A stretch of DNA of 64,000 bases from Verrucomicrobiia bacterium (GCA_035629175.1 DASPIL010000107.1:124001-188000), one strand, 5' to 3'; shown: positions 42,673-51,135, counted from the first letter of the stretch. Made by a program: numbers and translations. The notes: generated from the letters alone by a model not told the origin.

Positions 42673-44039
42673 TAAAGATTCTCCAGATTGTAGGTATGCA
42701 GTTTTCGATGCAACGTTCTGCGGCTCATCCCGATCTTTTGGGCGGCCAGGGTTCGGTTTCCGTTGGTTTCCTTCAAAGCCCGGATCAGCAGCTGCTTTTC
42801 CGCTTCCTTAACGGTGATATCGTTCCGGGCGAGGACCCGCTGGGGATCGCTTCCGCCGTCGCCCGCCGCGCTGCGAACCGACGGGGGCAAGTCGCGAGCC
42901 GAGATCCGTTCTCCGCGGCACAGCACCACCGCATGTTCGATTGCAGTCCGCAACTCGCGAACATTTCCAGGCCAGTGATGAGAGAGCAATGCATCGATGG
43001 CGTCGGCCGTAAAGTCATTGATCGATTTCTTGTTTTCCTTCGCAAATTCCCGAAGGAAGGCTTGCGCGAGCAGCGGGATGTCGCTCGTTCTTTGGCGCAG
43101 CGGAGGCAGGACGATTTCGAACACCTTGAGACGGAAATATAGATCTTCCCGGAACTGCTTGGTCTTGACGAGTTCGGCGAGGTCCTGGTTCGTTGCGGCA
43201 ATGATGCGCACGTCGGCGGTGATCGTTTTGCTCGAACCGACACGCTCAAAGGTCCGCTCGCCGAGGAAGCGCAGCAGTTTGACCTGCAGCATGGCGTCAA
43301 TTTCCCCAATCTCATCGAGGAACAACGTCCCGCCTTGCGCCTGCTCAAAGCGTCCGATGCGCCGCTCGTGTGCGCCAGTGAAGGCGCCCTTTTCGTGGCC
43401 GAACAGTTCACTTTCCAGCAACGTGGGCGGAAGCGCCGCGCAATTGACCGTCACGAGCGGCTGCCGCGCGCGGGGGCTGAGCTGATGAATGGCCTTTGCA
43501 ATCAGCTCCTTTCCCGTGCCGCTTTCGCCGAGCAGCAGGATGGAGGTCCGCGCGGGTGCAACCTGCTTCACCATCTTGAACACCTCCTCCATGGCCTCCG
43601 ACTGGCCGATCACATGCTCCAGCCCAAATTTCGAATCGAGCTGTTTGCGCAGGGAGACGTTTTCAACTTCGAGATTCTGCTGGCGCAGCGCGCGGGCTAT
43701 GCGCACTTCCAGTTCGTCGATCTGCAGGCGCCCCTTTGCAATGTAATCGTCCGCGCCCCGCTTCAGCGCCTCGACCGCGATTTCCTCCGAGCCGTACGCG
43801 GTCATCAGAATGCAGATCGGAGGTTTGGAAAGTGATTTTGCGCGCACGATCAGGTTCATGCCGTCCTCATTGGGCAGGCGGAAGTCCGTGAGCAAAACAT
43901 CAAAGTTCTCACGTTCCAGGAGGTCCATTGCCGTGCGGGCGTCGTCGGCGAGGTAAACGTCGTAACGATCCTCCAGCGCCGCGCGGAGGCCTTCACGCGT
44001 TGTCTTTTCGTCGTCAACGATAAGCAGAGTTGGAGTCAT
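42672..44039 (-). CDS. Sigma54-dependent response regulator (NtrC family)
   Basis: A 455-residue regulator. The receiver domain (LLIVDDEKTTREGL, phosphoacceptor Asp in VLLTDFRLPNEDG) is followed by an AAA+ domain with LLGESGTGKELIAKAIH (Walker A), ELFGHEKGAFTGAHERRIG (GAFTGA loop contacting sigma54) and GGTLFLDEIGE (Walker B). It ends in a Fis-type helix-turn-helix (GNRTLAAQKIGMSRRTLHRK). It activates sigma54 promoters when phosphorylated by the neighbouring kinase. The stop overlaps the glycosyltransferase start. Confidence 0.95.
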   Translation of the reverse strand: MTPTLLIVDDEKTTREGLRAALEDRYDVYLADDARTAMDLLERENFDVLLTDFRLPNEDGMNLIVRAKSLSKPPICILMTAYGSEEIAVEALKRGADDYIAKGRLQIDELEVRIARALRQQNLEVENVSLRKQLDSKFGLEHVIGQSEAMEEVFKMVKQVAPARTSILLLGESGTGKELIAKAIHQLSPRARQPLVTVNCAALPPTLLESELFGHEKGAFTGAHERRIGRFEQAQGGTLFLDEIGEIDAMLQVKLLRFLGERTFERVGSSKTITADVRIIAATNQDLAELVKTKQFREDLYFRLKVFEIVLPPLRQRTSDIPLLAQAFLREFAKENKKSINDFTADAIDALLSHHWPGNVRELRTAIEHAVVLCRGERISARDLPPSVRSAAGDGGSDPQRVLARNDITVKEAEKQLLIRALKETNGNRTLAAQKIGMSRRTLHRKLHTYNLENL

Positions 44040-44136
44040 GGGCTGAACAGCGACGCGAGTCTGCGAGTTGAGTGATTACTTCCTGTTCGCTGACGGACGC
44101 CGGGCGAATCGTAAATTGTATCGGCCGTTTCGCAAT

Positions 44137-45375
44137 TCAATCCTGCGGCGCCTCGAGAAGCCGGGGTTTGCGTTCGTGCAACGGAAGCCAGATTCGAAAC
44201 GTGGTGCCGCGTCCCGCCTGACTTTCCAGATCAATGCGCCCGCCATGTGCGCGGACGATGCGCTGGACGATCATCAATCCGAGACCCGAGCCCTTTTTCT
44301 TCGTCGTGTAGAAGGGTTCGAAGATTCGATTCAACTGCTCTTGCGGAATTCCCGCGCCTGTATCGGCGACGCTGACCCAGACGCCGTCGGATCCTTCGCC
44401 GGTTTGCAGCGTGATCGAACCACCGCGGCTCGTCGATTGCATCGCATTCTTCACCAGGTTGACCAGCACCTGCTGCATCTGCAACACGTCGACCGGTGCG
44501 CGGGGCAGGTGGGGTGCCGGCCGGGAAAGAACCTTCAGCCCGCGGTTTTCCAGTTCGGGCCCGAGAAGGTCGAGAGTCTTGGCGACGGCTTCGTTAAGCG
44601 ACGCCATCTTCAACTGTGGCGGGGCAGGACGAATGGCGTGAAGAAATTGGGTGACGATGTAGTCGAGCCGGTTGATTTCTCCTTTTGCAACACCGAGATA
44701 TTGTTCCAGGCGGGCGATGGAATCCGGGGTTGCGTTTTGCGGCGGGCTTTTCGACAGGCGCGATTTGACGGGGCGGGCCGTTTCGTTCGCCACTGACGAC
44801 ATGCGTTTCAGTTCCCGTTCGATCAATTGCAGGTGAATGTGCAGCGCGTTCAGCGGGTTGCCGATTTCGTGCGCGACGCTTGCGGCCAGAAGGGTGAGCG
44901 CCTGGATGCGTTCGCTTTCGATTGCCTCGAACGTTTTCTGACGCGCTTCAGTGGCATCGTGAACGATCAAGGCAACGCCTGAACTGCCTGCCGCTTCGCC
45001 GTCGAGGGGCGCGGCGTAGAGCCGCAGGAACCGGGGGCGCGGATAATGCACTTCGAACTCGTGCCTCACCACGCGCTGCCCGCCGTCGGAATCGAGTTTC
45101 AGCACCTCTTTCCAGTCGAGTTCGGGAATGAACCGTCCGATGGGCTCGCCCTCGGTATTCGGCTGAAGCCCGACGAGGCGCGTGACAGCGTGATTGAAGT
45201 AGAGCACCCGGCCCTCTTCATCGACCACAAGAACGCCATCCTCGATCGTGTTAAAGAGCGTTTCCAGAAAACTGCGTTCGCGCGCGAGTCGTTGGACAAC
45301 CGTTTGCAGACCTTCCGCGTCGAGCCGTCCGATGCGGCCCAGGACCTTGTCGAGAAAGCTGGATTTCGGTGCCAT
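44137..45375 (-). CDS. PAS-domain sensor histidine kinase
   Basis: A 412-residue soluble kinase without clear membrane helices. A PAS domain (~35-150; DGVLVVDEEGRVLYFNHA) is followed by the HisKA phosphoacceptor LAASVAHEIGNPLNALHIHL and a HATPase domain (QQVLVNLVKNAMQSTSRGG, DTGAGIPQEQLNRIFEPFYT, GSGLGLMIVQRIV). The start is set at ATG 45375, overlapping the corA stop (TAATG), rather than GTG 45384. Its partner is the NtrC-type regulator 97 bases downstream. The input signal is unknown. Confidence 0.93.
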   Translation of the reverse strand: MAPKSSFLDKVLGRIGRLDAEGLQTVVQRLARERSFLETLFNTIEDGVLVVDEEGRVLYFNHAVTRLVGLQPNTEGEPIGRFIPELDWKEVLKLDSDGGQRVVRHEFEVHYPRPRFLRLYAAPLDGEAAGSSGVALIVHDATEARQKTFEAIESERIQALTLLAASVAHEIGNPLNALHIHLQLIERELKRMSSVANETARPVKSRLSKSPPQNATPDSIARLEQYLGVAKGEINRLDYIVTQFLHAIRPAPPQLKMASLNEAVAKTLDLLGPELENRGLKVLSRPAPHLPRAPVDVLQMQQVLVNLVKNAMQSTSRGGSITLQTGEGSDGVWVSVADTGAGIPQEQLNRIFEPFYTTKKKGSGLGLMIVQRIVRAHGGRIDLESQAGRGTTFRIWLPLHERKPRLLEAPQD

Positions 45376-46373
45376 TAAAACCACTTCCGTTTTCGAAAGT
45401 ACCAGTATGTCGCTGCTGTGGAAACCAGTGTCACGGTGCCGGCCACCCAGTATCCGTGTTTCCAGTGGGTTTCGGGCATTCCCTCGAAGTTCATCCCATA
45501 CCAGGTGCCGATCATCATCAAGGGTGTTGTGATCACGGTAATCAGCGTGAGCAGCTTCACCACTTCGCCGGTCTGGTTCGATGACAGGTTCAGGTAGACC
45601 TGCAGAATCCCCGTGAGCGAGTCAGTGTAATTCTGCGCAAGTTCCGAGATTTGAAACAACGAGTCGTAGACATTGCGGTAGTAGGGAACCATGTGGGCGC
45701 GAATCAGCTTGAATTCGCCGCGCGCAAACCGCGCCAGCACTTCGCGTTGCGGACCGATGATCCGCCGCAGATGCAGCACCTCGCGCTTGATCTGGATCAG
45801 CTTGTTCAACGTTTCACGAGTGGGGCATTCAAGCACCTGCTGCTCGAGTTCAGCGATCTCGAACGACAGCTCGTCCAGCGCGGGCTTGTAGTTGTCCACG
45901 ATCGAGTCCAGCAGCGTGTAGGCGACGCGATCCGGCGCGCGGCCGATGTTGATTGTGCTGCGAAGTGCCTGCTCCTCCGTGGCTGACACGCTCTTCATGG
46001 GCGTGTCGTGGTAGGTGATCAGGAAGTTTTTCCCGAGGAAAAAATTCAGCTCCCGGGTTGCGAAGACACCATCCTTCCGGCTGTAGTCGACGGCATGGAT
46101 TACCATGAAAAGGTAGGAGGCGAATCGGTCGTCCTCCTTCGGCTGGTACTCGACGACTTTCGGCGAAGGGCTGACCATGACGCAGTCCTCAACAGACAGC
46201 GGATGAAAGTGAAACAGGTCCTCGAGAACGTATTTGGCCTCCTCAGGTGTTGGGTTTTCGAGGTCGACCCACAGGAACAGGTTCGTGTCGCTTAACAGGG
46301 TTGGCATGAGGAACAGCTCGATATCCTTGCTGTGCAATCGGCCCTGCGTTGTAAATACCAGCGATCGAATCAT
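45375..46373 (-). CDS. corA: CorA-family magnesium/cobalt transporter
   Basis: A 332-residue CorA: a cytoplasmic alpha/beta domain, a long helix (NKLIQIKREVLHLRRIIG) and two C-terminal membrane helices with the selectivity motif GMN in WYGMNFEGMPE. It takes up Mg2+ (also Co2+ or Ni2+). ATG 46373 follows a strong hairpin in its leader. It leads the kinase-regulator-glycosyltransferase run, joined to the kinase by a TAATG overlap. Confidence 0.93.
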   Translation of the reverse strand: MIRSLVFTTQGRLHSKDIELFLMPTLLSDTNLFLWVDLENPTPEEAKYVLEDLFHFHPLSVEDCVMVSPSPKVVEYQPKEDDRFASYLFMVIHAVDYSRKDGVFATRELNFFLGKNFLITYHDTPMKSVSATEEQALRSTINIGRAPDRVAYTLLDSIVDNYKPALDELSFEIAELEQQVLECPTRETLNKLIQIKREVLHLRRIIGPQREVLARFARGEFKLIRAHMVPYYRNVYDSLFQISELAQNYTDSLTGILQVYLNLSSNQTGEVVKLLTLITVITTPLMMIGTWYGMNFEGMPETHWKHGYWVAGTVTLVSTAATYWYFRKRKWF

Positions 46374-46379
46374 TCGGTT

Positions 46380-46418
46380 CCTGAATTCCAGCGCCCCTGC
46401 GGGGGTTCACAATTCAGG
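46380..46418 (-). promoter_or_regulatory. Hairpin in the corA leader
   Basis: CCTGAATT (46418-46411 on the mRNA) pairs perfectly with AATTCAGG (46387-46380), enclosing a CCCC-GCA-GGGG hairpin. The structure ends seven bases before the corA ATG and would cover the ribosome-binding region. It may control translation or be a DNA palindrome. The remaining gap to 46573 has no gene. Confidence 0.45.
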
Positions 46419-46573
46419 TCATGTTAGGCGGGGAGGAAGTCAACGCAAGCGTTTGGTGGAATTGCGGCCGATGCACCAAGCGGCTTATGCAATGCAGGAT
46501 CTGAGCGGCGTTGGAAGAGGGGGACAAACCGCGGTGGACGATCGTGCCTCGTCGCTGCACGAGGTTTGCAGTG

Positions 46574-47059
46574 CTAAGGCTTCGCCGGAATTGAGTTCGT
46601 CACGGCGATCGCAACGGCATTTGTTGAGGCGGGCGTCTTGTGCTTTGGCTTCAACAATTCCTCGAATTTCTCGAGTTGCTCGGGGGTGAGTTCCGCGCGG
46701 ATCTTGTCCTTGGTTTCCACCATGGTGTGATAGATGTCGGGTTCCACTTCGAGCCAGATGAGCCGCGTGGTTTCCTGTCCATCAATGATGAGCCGCTCAA
46801 TCCGTTCCCGCTGCGCCTGGTCCATTTTCAATTCCCGTTGCAGGCGATCGACGAAATCTTTTCGGAGGGGCCCCATCAATGGCGCGGGGAGTTTGATGCC
46901 GCGGTTGGAATTGGTTTGGGAGCCATTCACCGCGTTGCCGTTTTCCGGCCGGGGCGACTCAGCCTGGAGGAACTGGGAGTGGCGAACGAGCAAACCCCCG
47001 GTTAACGCACCGGCGGCGAAAATAATCACCGTCGCCAGTATGACTTTCCACGTGTTCAC
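46574..47059 (-). CDS. Membrane-anchored CpxP/Spy-like (heavy-metal resistor) periplasmic protein
   Basis: A 161-residue protein with an N-terminal membrane helix (VILATVIIFAAGALTGGLLV), a polar linker and a helical domain of the Spy/CpxP/CnrX kind: RKDFVDRLQRELKMDQAQRE, then RIRAELTPEQLEKFEELL. The start GTG 47059 overlaps the stop of the preceding small gene (GTGA). Behind an ECF sigma gene it could be a periplasmic sensor that controls the anti-sigma factor, as CnrX does in CnrYXH; this is inference from layout. Confidence 0.65.
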   Translation of the reverse strand: MNTWKVILATVIIFAAGALTGGLLVRHSQFLQAESPRPENGNAVNGSQTNSNRGIKLPAPLMGPLRKDFVDRLQRELKMDQAQRERIERLIIDGQETTRLIWLEVEPDIYHTMVETKDKIRAELTPEQLEKFEELLKPKHKTPASTNAVAIAVTNSIPAKP

Positions 47060-47358
47060 CGCGGATATTCGGAGTCCAGCGCCGCCAGCATTGTCTTTTC
47101 GAAATCGACGGCGAGATTCGGAGCCGGCTTCTCCTTGGAATGATCGCTAAACAACGCGACTGCGCCCATCACGGCGACGATCGCCAGGCAGGCACCCGCG
47201 GAGCGCCAGAGTGCTTCCGCCCAGAGGGCAGCGGTTGAAATCGGGCGGGCGATTAAATGGGAGAGGACGCGCTTTTCAAACGCGTAGGGCACGCGGTCAC
47301 TCGGAGTTTCGAGACGTCCGGCAGCGATCAATTTCTTTTCGAGATCCAACAGGTTCAT
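47056..47358 (-). CDS. Small single-helix membrane protein, probable anti-sigma factor
   Basis: A 100-residue protein from ATG 47358: a short cytoplasmic part (MNLLDLEKKLIAAGRLETP), one membrane helix (AGACLAIVAVMGAVALF) and a short acidic periplasmic tail. The topology and position, 37 bases after the ECF sigma gene, fit a CnrY-like minimal anti-sigma factor. No zinc-type (ZAS) motif is present. The longer frame to 47448 reads into the intergenic gap. Confidence 0.55.
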   Translation of the reverse strand: MNLLDLEKKLIAAGRLETPSDRVPYAFEKRVLSHLIARPISTAALWAEALWRSAGACLAIVAVMGAVALFSDHSKEKPAPNLAVDFEKTMLAALDSEYPR

Positions 47359-47395
47359 ACCGACATTTTTTTCAGACGCGCAAAAGTTGCACGGG

Positions 47396-47971
47396 TTACA
47401 GATACTTGTCTTTAGCCATCTTGGCGAGGAGCTTTCGCATTTCCGCACGGGCTCGGAATGCCCGTACTTTTACGAGCGGGATCGACCAGCCTGTCAGGCG
47501 CGAGATCTCCTTCACCGACCGATCCTCGATCTCCAGCAGCGTGATGATGAGACGCGCAGGGGGAGAAAGTTGATCCATGATCCGATGGATCAGCAGTTTT
47601 GCCGCGTCAGCGTGCTCGCTCGCCGTCTCCGGCTGCGTCACGAATCGATCCAGCCAATCCTCCTCAGGCTCTGTGAGCTCGGAAAACATCGATTCCCGGT
47701 TGCGCTGGTGTCCCCGCAGGAAATCGTAGCAGGTCCGAACAGCCAGCCGCATGAGCCAATGCTCAAAGGGCGCGTCGCCGCGAAAACTTGCGAGCTTTTG
47801 ATAGGCTTTGAACCAGACTTCCTGAACGATGTCCTCGATCTCGCTTTCACGGCGGGCATAACGCCGCGCCGTTGCAAAAACCCTCGGAGAATATTTCTGG
47901 ATTAATGGCTCGAAGCTGGCGGGGTCGCCCCGCACTACGGCGGCTATCAGTTCCGCTTCAGTCCGTTCCAT
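47396..47971 (-). CDS. ECF-type RNA polymerase sigma factor
   Basis: A 191-residue sigma70 group 4 protein: region 2 (FEPLIQKYSPRVFATARRYA, IEDIVQEVWFKAYQKLASFR) binds the core and -10, and region 4 (LSPPARLIITLLEIEDRSVK, EISRLTGWSIPLVKVRAFRA) binds -35. Upstream, TTTTACC and CGTCTG separated by 16 bases vaguely resemble an ECF promoter, suggesting autoregulation, but the match is weak. It is followed by a likely anti-sigma gene and a Spy/CpxP-like gene. Confidence 0.93.
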   Translation of the reverse strand: MERTEAELIAAVVRGDPASFEPLIQKYSPRVFATARRYARRESEIEDIVQEVWFKAYQKLASFRGDAPFEHWLMRLAVRTCYDFLRGHQRNRESMFSELTEPEEDWLDRFVTQPETASEHADAAKLLIHRIMDQLSPPARLIITLLEIEDRSVKEISRLTGWSIPLVKVRAFRARAEMRKLLAKMAKDKYL

Positions 47972-48036
47972 TTGCGCGCACTATGGCAGACGCCCCGATG
48001 CGACTAAAGGTAAAAGCCGGACCCGAAGAGGTGAGT

Positions 48037-48564
48037 CTACCGTCGAGGCGGAAGATCGTTCGCGTCGCGCGGCGGTCCACCCTGCAGGATGCGCTGGCGT
48101 CCCGGGCGGTTTTCCGGCTGGCGCAGGACCGGCCGTTGATTGGGAATGGCGCGCTTCAGGCGCTCGACCTGCTCGGGGTTCAACGGCGGTTGCGCGTGGG
48201 CCAACGCTTGCATGCGGATGACGGCAACCTCGGCTTCAAGATTCCCAATTTCCCTGGCCTTCGAGCGCACTGCTGCTTCATCGAAACGCCCGCTCACGGT
48301 CATCGTCATCATTTCGGCGCGGGCTTCGCGAATTTTTCCGTGAATTTCGCGCAATTTGCCATCCTTTGCCGCCAGGCTTTCAGCAACGGATTGGCGTTGC
48401 GGTTCAGTGAGCACGCCTACGATGCCCGCATCCAGGCTTCTCAACGCGGTGGTGGCAGCAGGGTTGCGCGCGACCAGATTGGTGTGTGTGTTTTGAGCCT
48501 GGACGGAAATCGCACTGAGAATTCCAAACGCCAGGCTGAAGCCGAGGACCAGGAAAGATTTCAT
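48037..48564 (-). CDS. Secreted Spy/CpxP-like protein
   Basis: A 175-residue exported protein with signal peptide (LVLGFSLAFGILSAISVQAQ) and two amphipathic helical stretches (VGVLTEPQRQSVAESLAAKD, LNPEQVERLKRAIPNQRP) in the manner of LTxxQ/CpxP proteins, plus an Arg/Pro-rich tail. A periplasmic chaperone or sensor is likely. It lies 65 bases upstream of the ECF sigma gene on the same strand. Confidence 0.65.
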   Translation of the reverse strand: MKSFLVLGFSLAFGILSAISVQAQNTHTNLVARNPAATTALRSLDAGIVGVLTEPQRQSVAESLAAKDGKLREIHGKIREARAEMMTMTVSGRFDEAAVRSKAREIGNLEAEVAVIRMQALAHAQPPLNPEQVERLKRAIPNQRPVLRQPENRPGRQRILQGGPPRDANDLPPRR

Positions 48565-48605
48565 ACGAGTAGAAACACCGCGATCTGCCGGCTGTTGCTC
48601 ACGAT

Positions 48606-48866
48606 CTACTGCTGGCCGCGGGAAATACCCAGCGCCCTCTCGAACTCGTCAGAAAACTTCGCCATCGAGGCGCTGATCTTCATCGGCTGCTCGTTCATGG
48701 TCGCTAACATTTTGTCCGCCATCTCCGGCTTGCTGCGGATGAGTTCCAGGGCGGCGATAATCAACGTGAGGTTGTTGTTGATATCGTGCCGAAGCGTGGC
48801 GACCTTCTTGTTGAGTTCGGCGATCTGCTCCGGGCTGAGCGTCACGGGTTGGATTGATAGTCCCAT
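48606..48866 (-). CDS. Mini-protein resembling an isolated histidine-kinase phosphoacceptor helix
   Basis: An 86-residue protein that is nearly all helical. The segment VATLRHDINNNLTLIIAALE closely resembles the H-box of HisKA domains (compare AHDFNNLLTVI-type), with a His followed by Asp-Ile-Asn-Asn-Asn. There is no ATPase domain and no membrane helix. It could be a phosphotransfer or dimerisation partner of a kinase, or simply a helical protein. It starts at ATG 48866, divergent from the ilvB leader, and precedes the Spy-like gene by 41 bases. Confidence 0.5.
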   Translation of the reverse strand: MGLSIQPVTLSPEQIAELNKKVATLRHDINNNLTLIIAALELIRSKPEMADKMLATMNEQPMKISASMAKFSDEFERALGISRGQQ

Positions 48867-48924
48867 CGGCGCTGCAATTTGCTGATTTATGTCATGAAAG
48901 CAAGCTGCTTTCTTGGATGTTGTC

Positions 48925-48952
48925 TTGACAGAGTACGTTCAATCCGTAGGCT
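48925..48952 (+). promoter_or_regulatory. Sigma70-like promoter of the ilvB attenuator
   Basis: TTGACA (48925-48930), 16 bases, TAGGCT (48947-48952). The -35 is a perfect consensus and the -10 keeps TA...T. Transcription should start near 48959, one or two bases before the leader-peptide ATG at 48961. Confidence 0.6.
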
Positions 48953-48960
48953 TTGTGCCA

Positions 48961-49044
48961 ATGTTCGGCAATATCCGACAAGCAGTCCTGAGCGTAGTCG
49001 TCGTAGTAGTAGCGCACGACGCCGTTGGTGCTTGTCGGGAGTAG
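48961..49044 (+). CDS. ilvB leader peptide (valine-rich attenuator ORF)
   Basis: A 27-codon ORF from ATG 48961 to TAG 49044. Codons 12-17 are GTA GTC GTC GTA GTA GTA, six valines in a row, preceded by Val-Leu-Ser at 9-11. It ends 15 bases before a strong terminator and 83 bases before acetolactate synthase, the first enzyme of valine synthesis. Ribosome stalling at the valine codons when Val-tRNA is scarce would expose a competing hairpin (49027-49037 with 49054-49064) and prevent termination. A GTG at 48955 in frame is an alternative start. This is too short to be picked up by ordinary gene finding. Confidence 0.8.
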   Translation: MFGNIRQAVLSVVVVVVAHDAVGACRE

Positions 49045-49058
49045 GAAAAATTTCGACA

Positions 49059-49092
49059 AAAACCCACGGCTGGAAACGGTCGTGGGTTTTTT
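49059..49092 (+). terminator. Attenuator terminator upstream of ilvB
   Basis: AAAACCCACGGCTG (49059-49072) pairs with CGGTCGTGGGTTTT (49077-49090) over 14 bp (two G-U pairs) with a GAAA tetraloop, and runs into TTTTTT (49087-49092). GGTGCTTGTCG at 49027-49037 can pair with CGACAAAAACC at 49054-49064, overlapping the 5' arm. This gives the mutually exclusive antiterminator of a classical amino-acid attenuator. GCAC (49014-49017) with GTGC (49028-49031) would be the protector hairpin. Confidence 0.88.
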
Positions 49093-49126
49093 GTTATCCC
49101 GCGCCGCAGCCAAAACCAGAAAAGCA

Positions 49127-51061
49127 ATGAGCAAGACATCCGAATCCGGGAAAAAAAGCGCCGCCGCAAAACCGGCGTCGCGCACCGCAAAATCTTCCGC
49201 CAAACCGCGCGCCGAGGTCGGCCCGCTGATGTTCGGCCGCGATATCCTCGTCGAGGCGCTGGAACGCGCCGGCGTGGAAGTCATTTTCGCCTATCCCGGC
49301 GGAGCGAGCATGGAAATCCACCAGTCGCTCACGAAATCCAAAATCCGCACCATCCTCCCGCGGCATGAGCAGGGAGGCAGCTTTGCCGCCGAAGGTTACG
49401 CGCGAGCGACTGGCAAGGCTGGCGTGTGCATGGGCACAAGCGGCCCCGGCGCCACCAACCTTGTTACCGCGATTGCCGACGCCTTCATGGATTCATGCCC
49501 CCTGGTGGCGATCACCGGGCAGGTGAACCAGAACATGATTGGCCGTGGTGCGTTCCAGGAAACGGACATCATCGGCGTCACGCTGCCAATCGTGAAGCAT
49601 TCCTACCTGGTGACCGATGTGAACGACATTCCGCGCGTGGTTGCCGAGGCATTTTACCTTGCCGAGTCGGGACGTCCTGGCCCTGTCGTGATTGATGTTC
49701 CGAAAAACATCCAGCAGGCCAAGACGCAACCCGTGTGGCCGACGCTGGAGCAGGTTAAAGCCGGATTGCGTGGATACAACCAGCCTGACCTCCGGGCGGA
49801 CGAACTCGCGTTGAACGAAATTGTGGGGCTGATCGAGAAAGCTGAGCGGCCCGTGTTGTATGTGGGTGGTGGAATCATCACGAGCGGCGCGGCGGCGGAA
49901 TTGAAGAAGTTCGCCGAGACAACGAATATTCCGGTGACCACGACTCTCATGGGAATTGGTGCGTTTCCGGAAACCCATCCGCTTTCGATGCGCTGGCTGG
50001 GAATGCACGGCGCTGCGTTCGCAAACTGGGCAGTGAACGGCGAATACAAGCAGCGCGCCAGCTTCGACGAACCGATGGTAAAGATCAAAGATGGGGCCGA
50101 TCTGCTGCTCGCGTTCGGCGTGCGCTTTGATGACCGCGTGACGGGCAAGTTCGAGGAGTTTTGCAAGCACGGCACCATTGTTCACCTGGACATCGACGCG
50201 TCGGAATTGAACAAGAACCGCAAGGCCCATCTGCCGATTGTTGGGGATATCAAGGACGCGTTGACACGTCTCAACGCAATGATTGCGAAGCGTCCCATGG
50301 AGAAGAAACACACGGCGTGGCTTGCCCAGATTGACGAGTGGAAGAAGAAAGGCCCCTTCACCTACAGCATCACGACAGAAATCGTGAATAGCGATCATAT
50401 GAAGGACCACCTGTGCGGCCATGAGGACCAGGTCATCCTGCAGCAGAGTGTGATTGCCGCGTTGTATGAGTTGACCAACGGCGATGCGATCATCACCACA
50501 GGCGTGGGCCAGCACCAGATGTGGGCGGGGCAGTGGTACAAGTTCAAGCACCCGCGCCAGTTCATCACGAGCGGCGGACTCGGCTCCATGGGTTATGGCT
50601 ATCCGGCGGCGCTAGGGGCAAAGGTCGCTTTTCCTGACCGGCAGGTGGTTGATATCGATGGGGATGGCTCATTCCTGATGAACATCCAGGAACTGGCCAC
50701 GGCACACGTGGAACACATTGGCGCAAAGGCGATCATCCTCAATAACCAGCATCTGGGAATGGTGGTGCAGTGGGAGGATAAGTTTTACGCGGGGAATCGC
50801 GGCCACACATATCTCGGCAACCCGGAAAATCGTGCGCAGATTTATCCCGATTACGTGCGCGTCTGCAACAGCTTCAACGTTCCCTGCGAACGCGTGATGT
50901 ACAAGCGCGATCTCAAGCCCGCCATCCAGCGAATGCTCGATTCAGACGGACCCTACGTCCTGGATGTGGTGGTGCCTTACAGCGAGCACGTGCTGCCATT
51001 CATCCCCGCGGGACGAACGGTGGCCGACATGATCTGGAAGGCATCGGATCCGCGCATTTGA
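49127..51061 (+). CDS. ilvB: Acetolactate synthase, large (catalytic) subunit
   Basis: A 644-residue ThDP enzyme condensing pyruvate (or with 2-oxobutyrate) in valine, leucine and isoleucine synthesis. It has [15 protein letters not shown], the catalytic Glu of [19 protein letters not shown], the FAD-region [20 protein letters not shown] and the ThDP motif [19 protein letters not shown] with [15 protein letters not shown] 49127 gives a ~30-residue Ala/Lys/Ser-rich N-terminal tail before the enzyme proper ([15 protein letters not shown]). An ~18-residue insert ([19 protein letters not shown]) lies ahead of ADLLLAFG. No ilvN regulatory subunit follows. Expression should be set by the valine attenuator. 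Confidence 0.95.
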   Translation: MSKTSESGKKSAAAKPASRTAKSSAKPRAEVGPLMFGRDILVEALERAGVEVIFAYPGGASMEIHQSLTKSKIRTILPRHEQGGSFAAEGYARATGKAGVCMGTSGPGATNLVTAIADAFMDSCPLVAITGQVNQNMIGRGAFQETDIIGVTLPIVKHSYLVTDVNDIPRVVAEAFYLAESGRPGPVVIDVPKNIQQAKTQPVWPTLEQVKAGLRGYNQPDLRADELALNEIVGLIEKAERPVLYVGGGIITSGAAAELKKFAETTNIPVTTTLMGIGAFPETHPLSMRWLGMHGAAFANWAVNGEYKQRASFDEPMVKIKDGADLLLAFGVRFDDRVTGKFEEFCKHGTIVHLDIDASELNKNRKAHLPIVGDIKDALTRLNAMIAKRPMEKKHTAWLAQIDEWKKKGPFTYSITTEIVNSDHMKDHLCGHEDQVILQQSVIAALYELTNGDAIITTGVGQHQMWAGQWYKFKHPRQFITSGGLGSMGYGYPAALGAKVAFPDRQVVDIDGDGSFLMNIQELATAHVEHIGAKAIILNNQHLGMVVQWEDKFYAGNRGHTYLGNPENRAQIYPDYVRVCNSFNVPCERVMYKRDLKPAIQRMLDSDGPYVLDVVVPYSEHVLPFIPAGRTVADMIWKASDPRI

Positions 51062-51099
51062 TTCGCGGCTCGTCCGAATCCGCGGATGTCGGTTCTTAA

Positions 51100-51135
51100 A
51101 ACACTCGGGGTGGGCTGAACGCTTGCCCCGGTGTT
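51100..51135 (+). terminator. Hairpin after ilvB
   Basis: AACAC-T-CGGGG (51100-51110) pairs with CCCCGGTGTT (51126-51135) over 10 bp with one bulge. The T run is short, so it is a likely but not textbook terminator. A second GAGCC/GGCTC structure lies near 51205-51235. Confidence 0.5.

Noticed and set aside
49493-50551. 352-residue minus-strand frame inside ilvB
   Set aside because: Antisense shadow of acetolactate synthase, which has all expected motifs on the plus strand.
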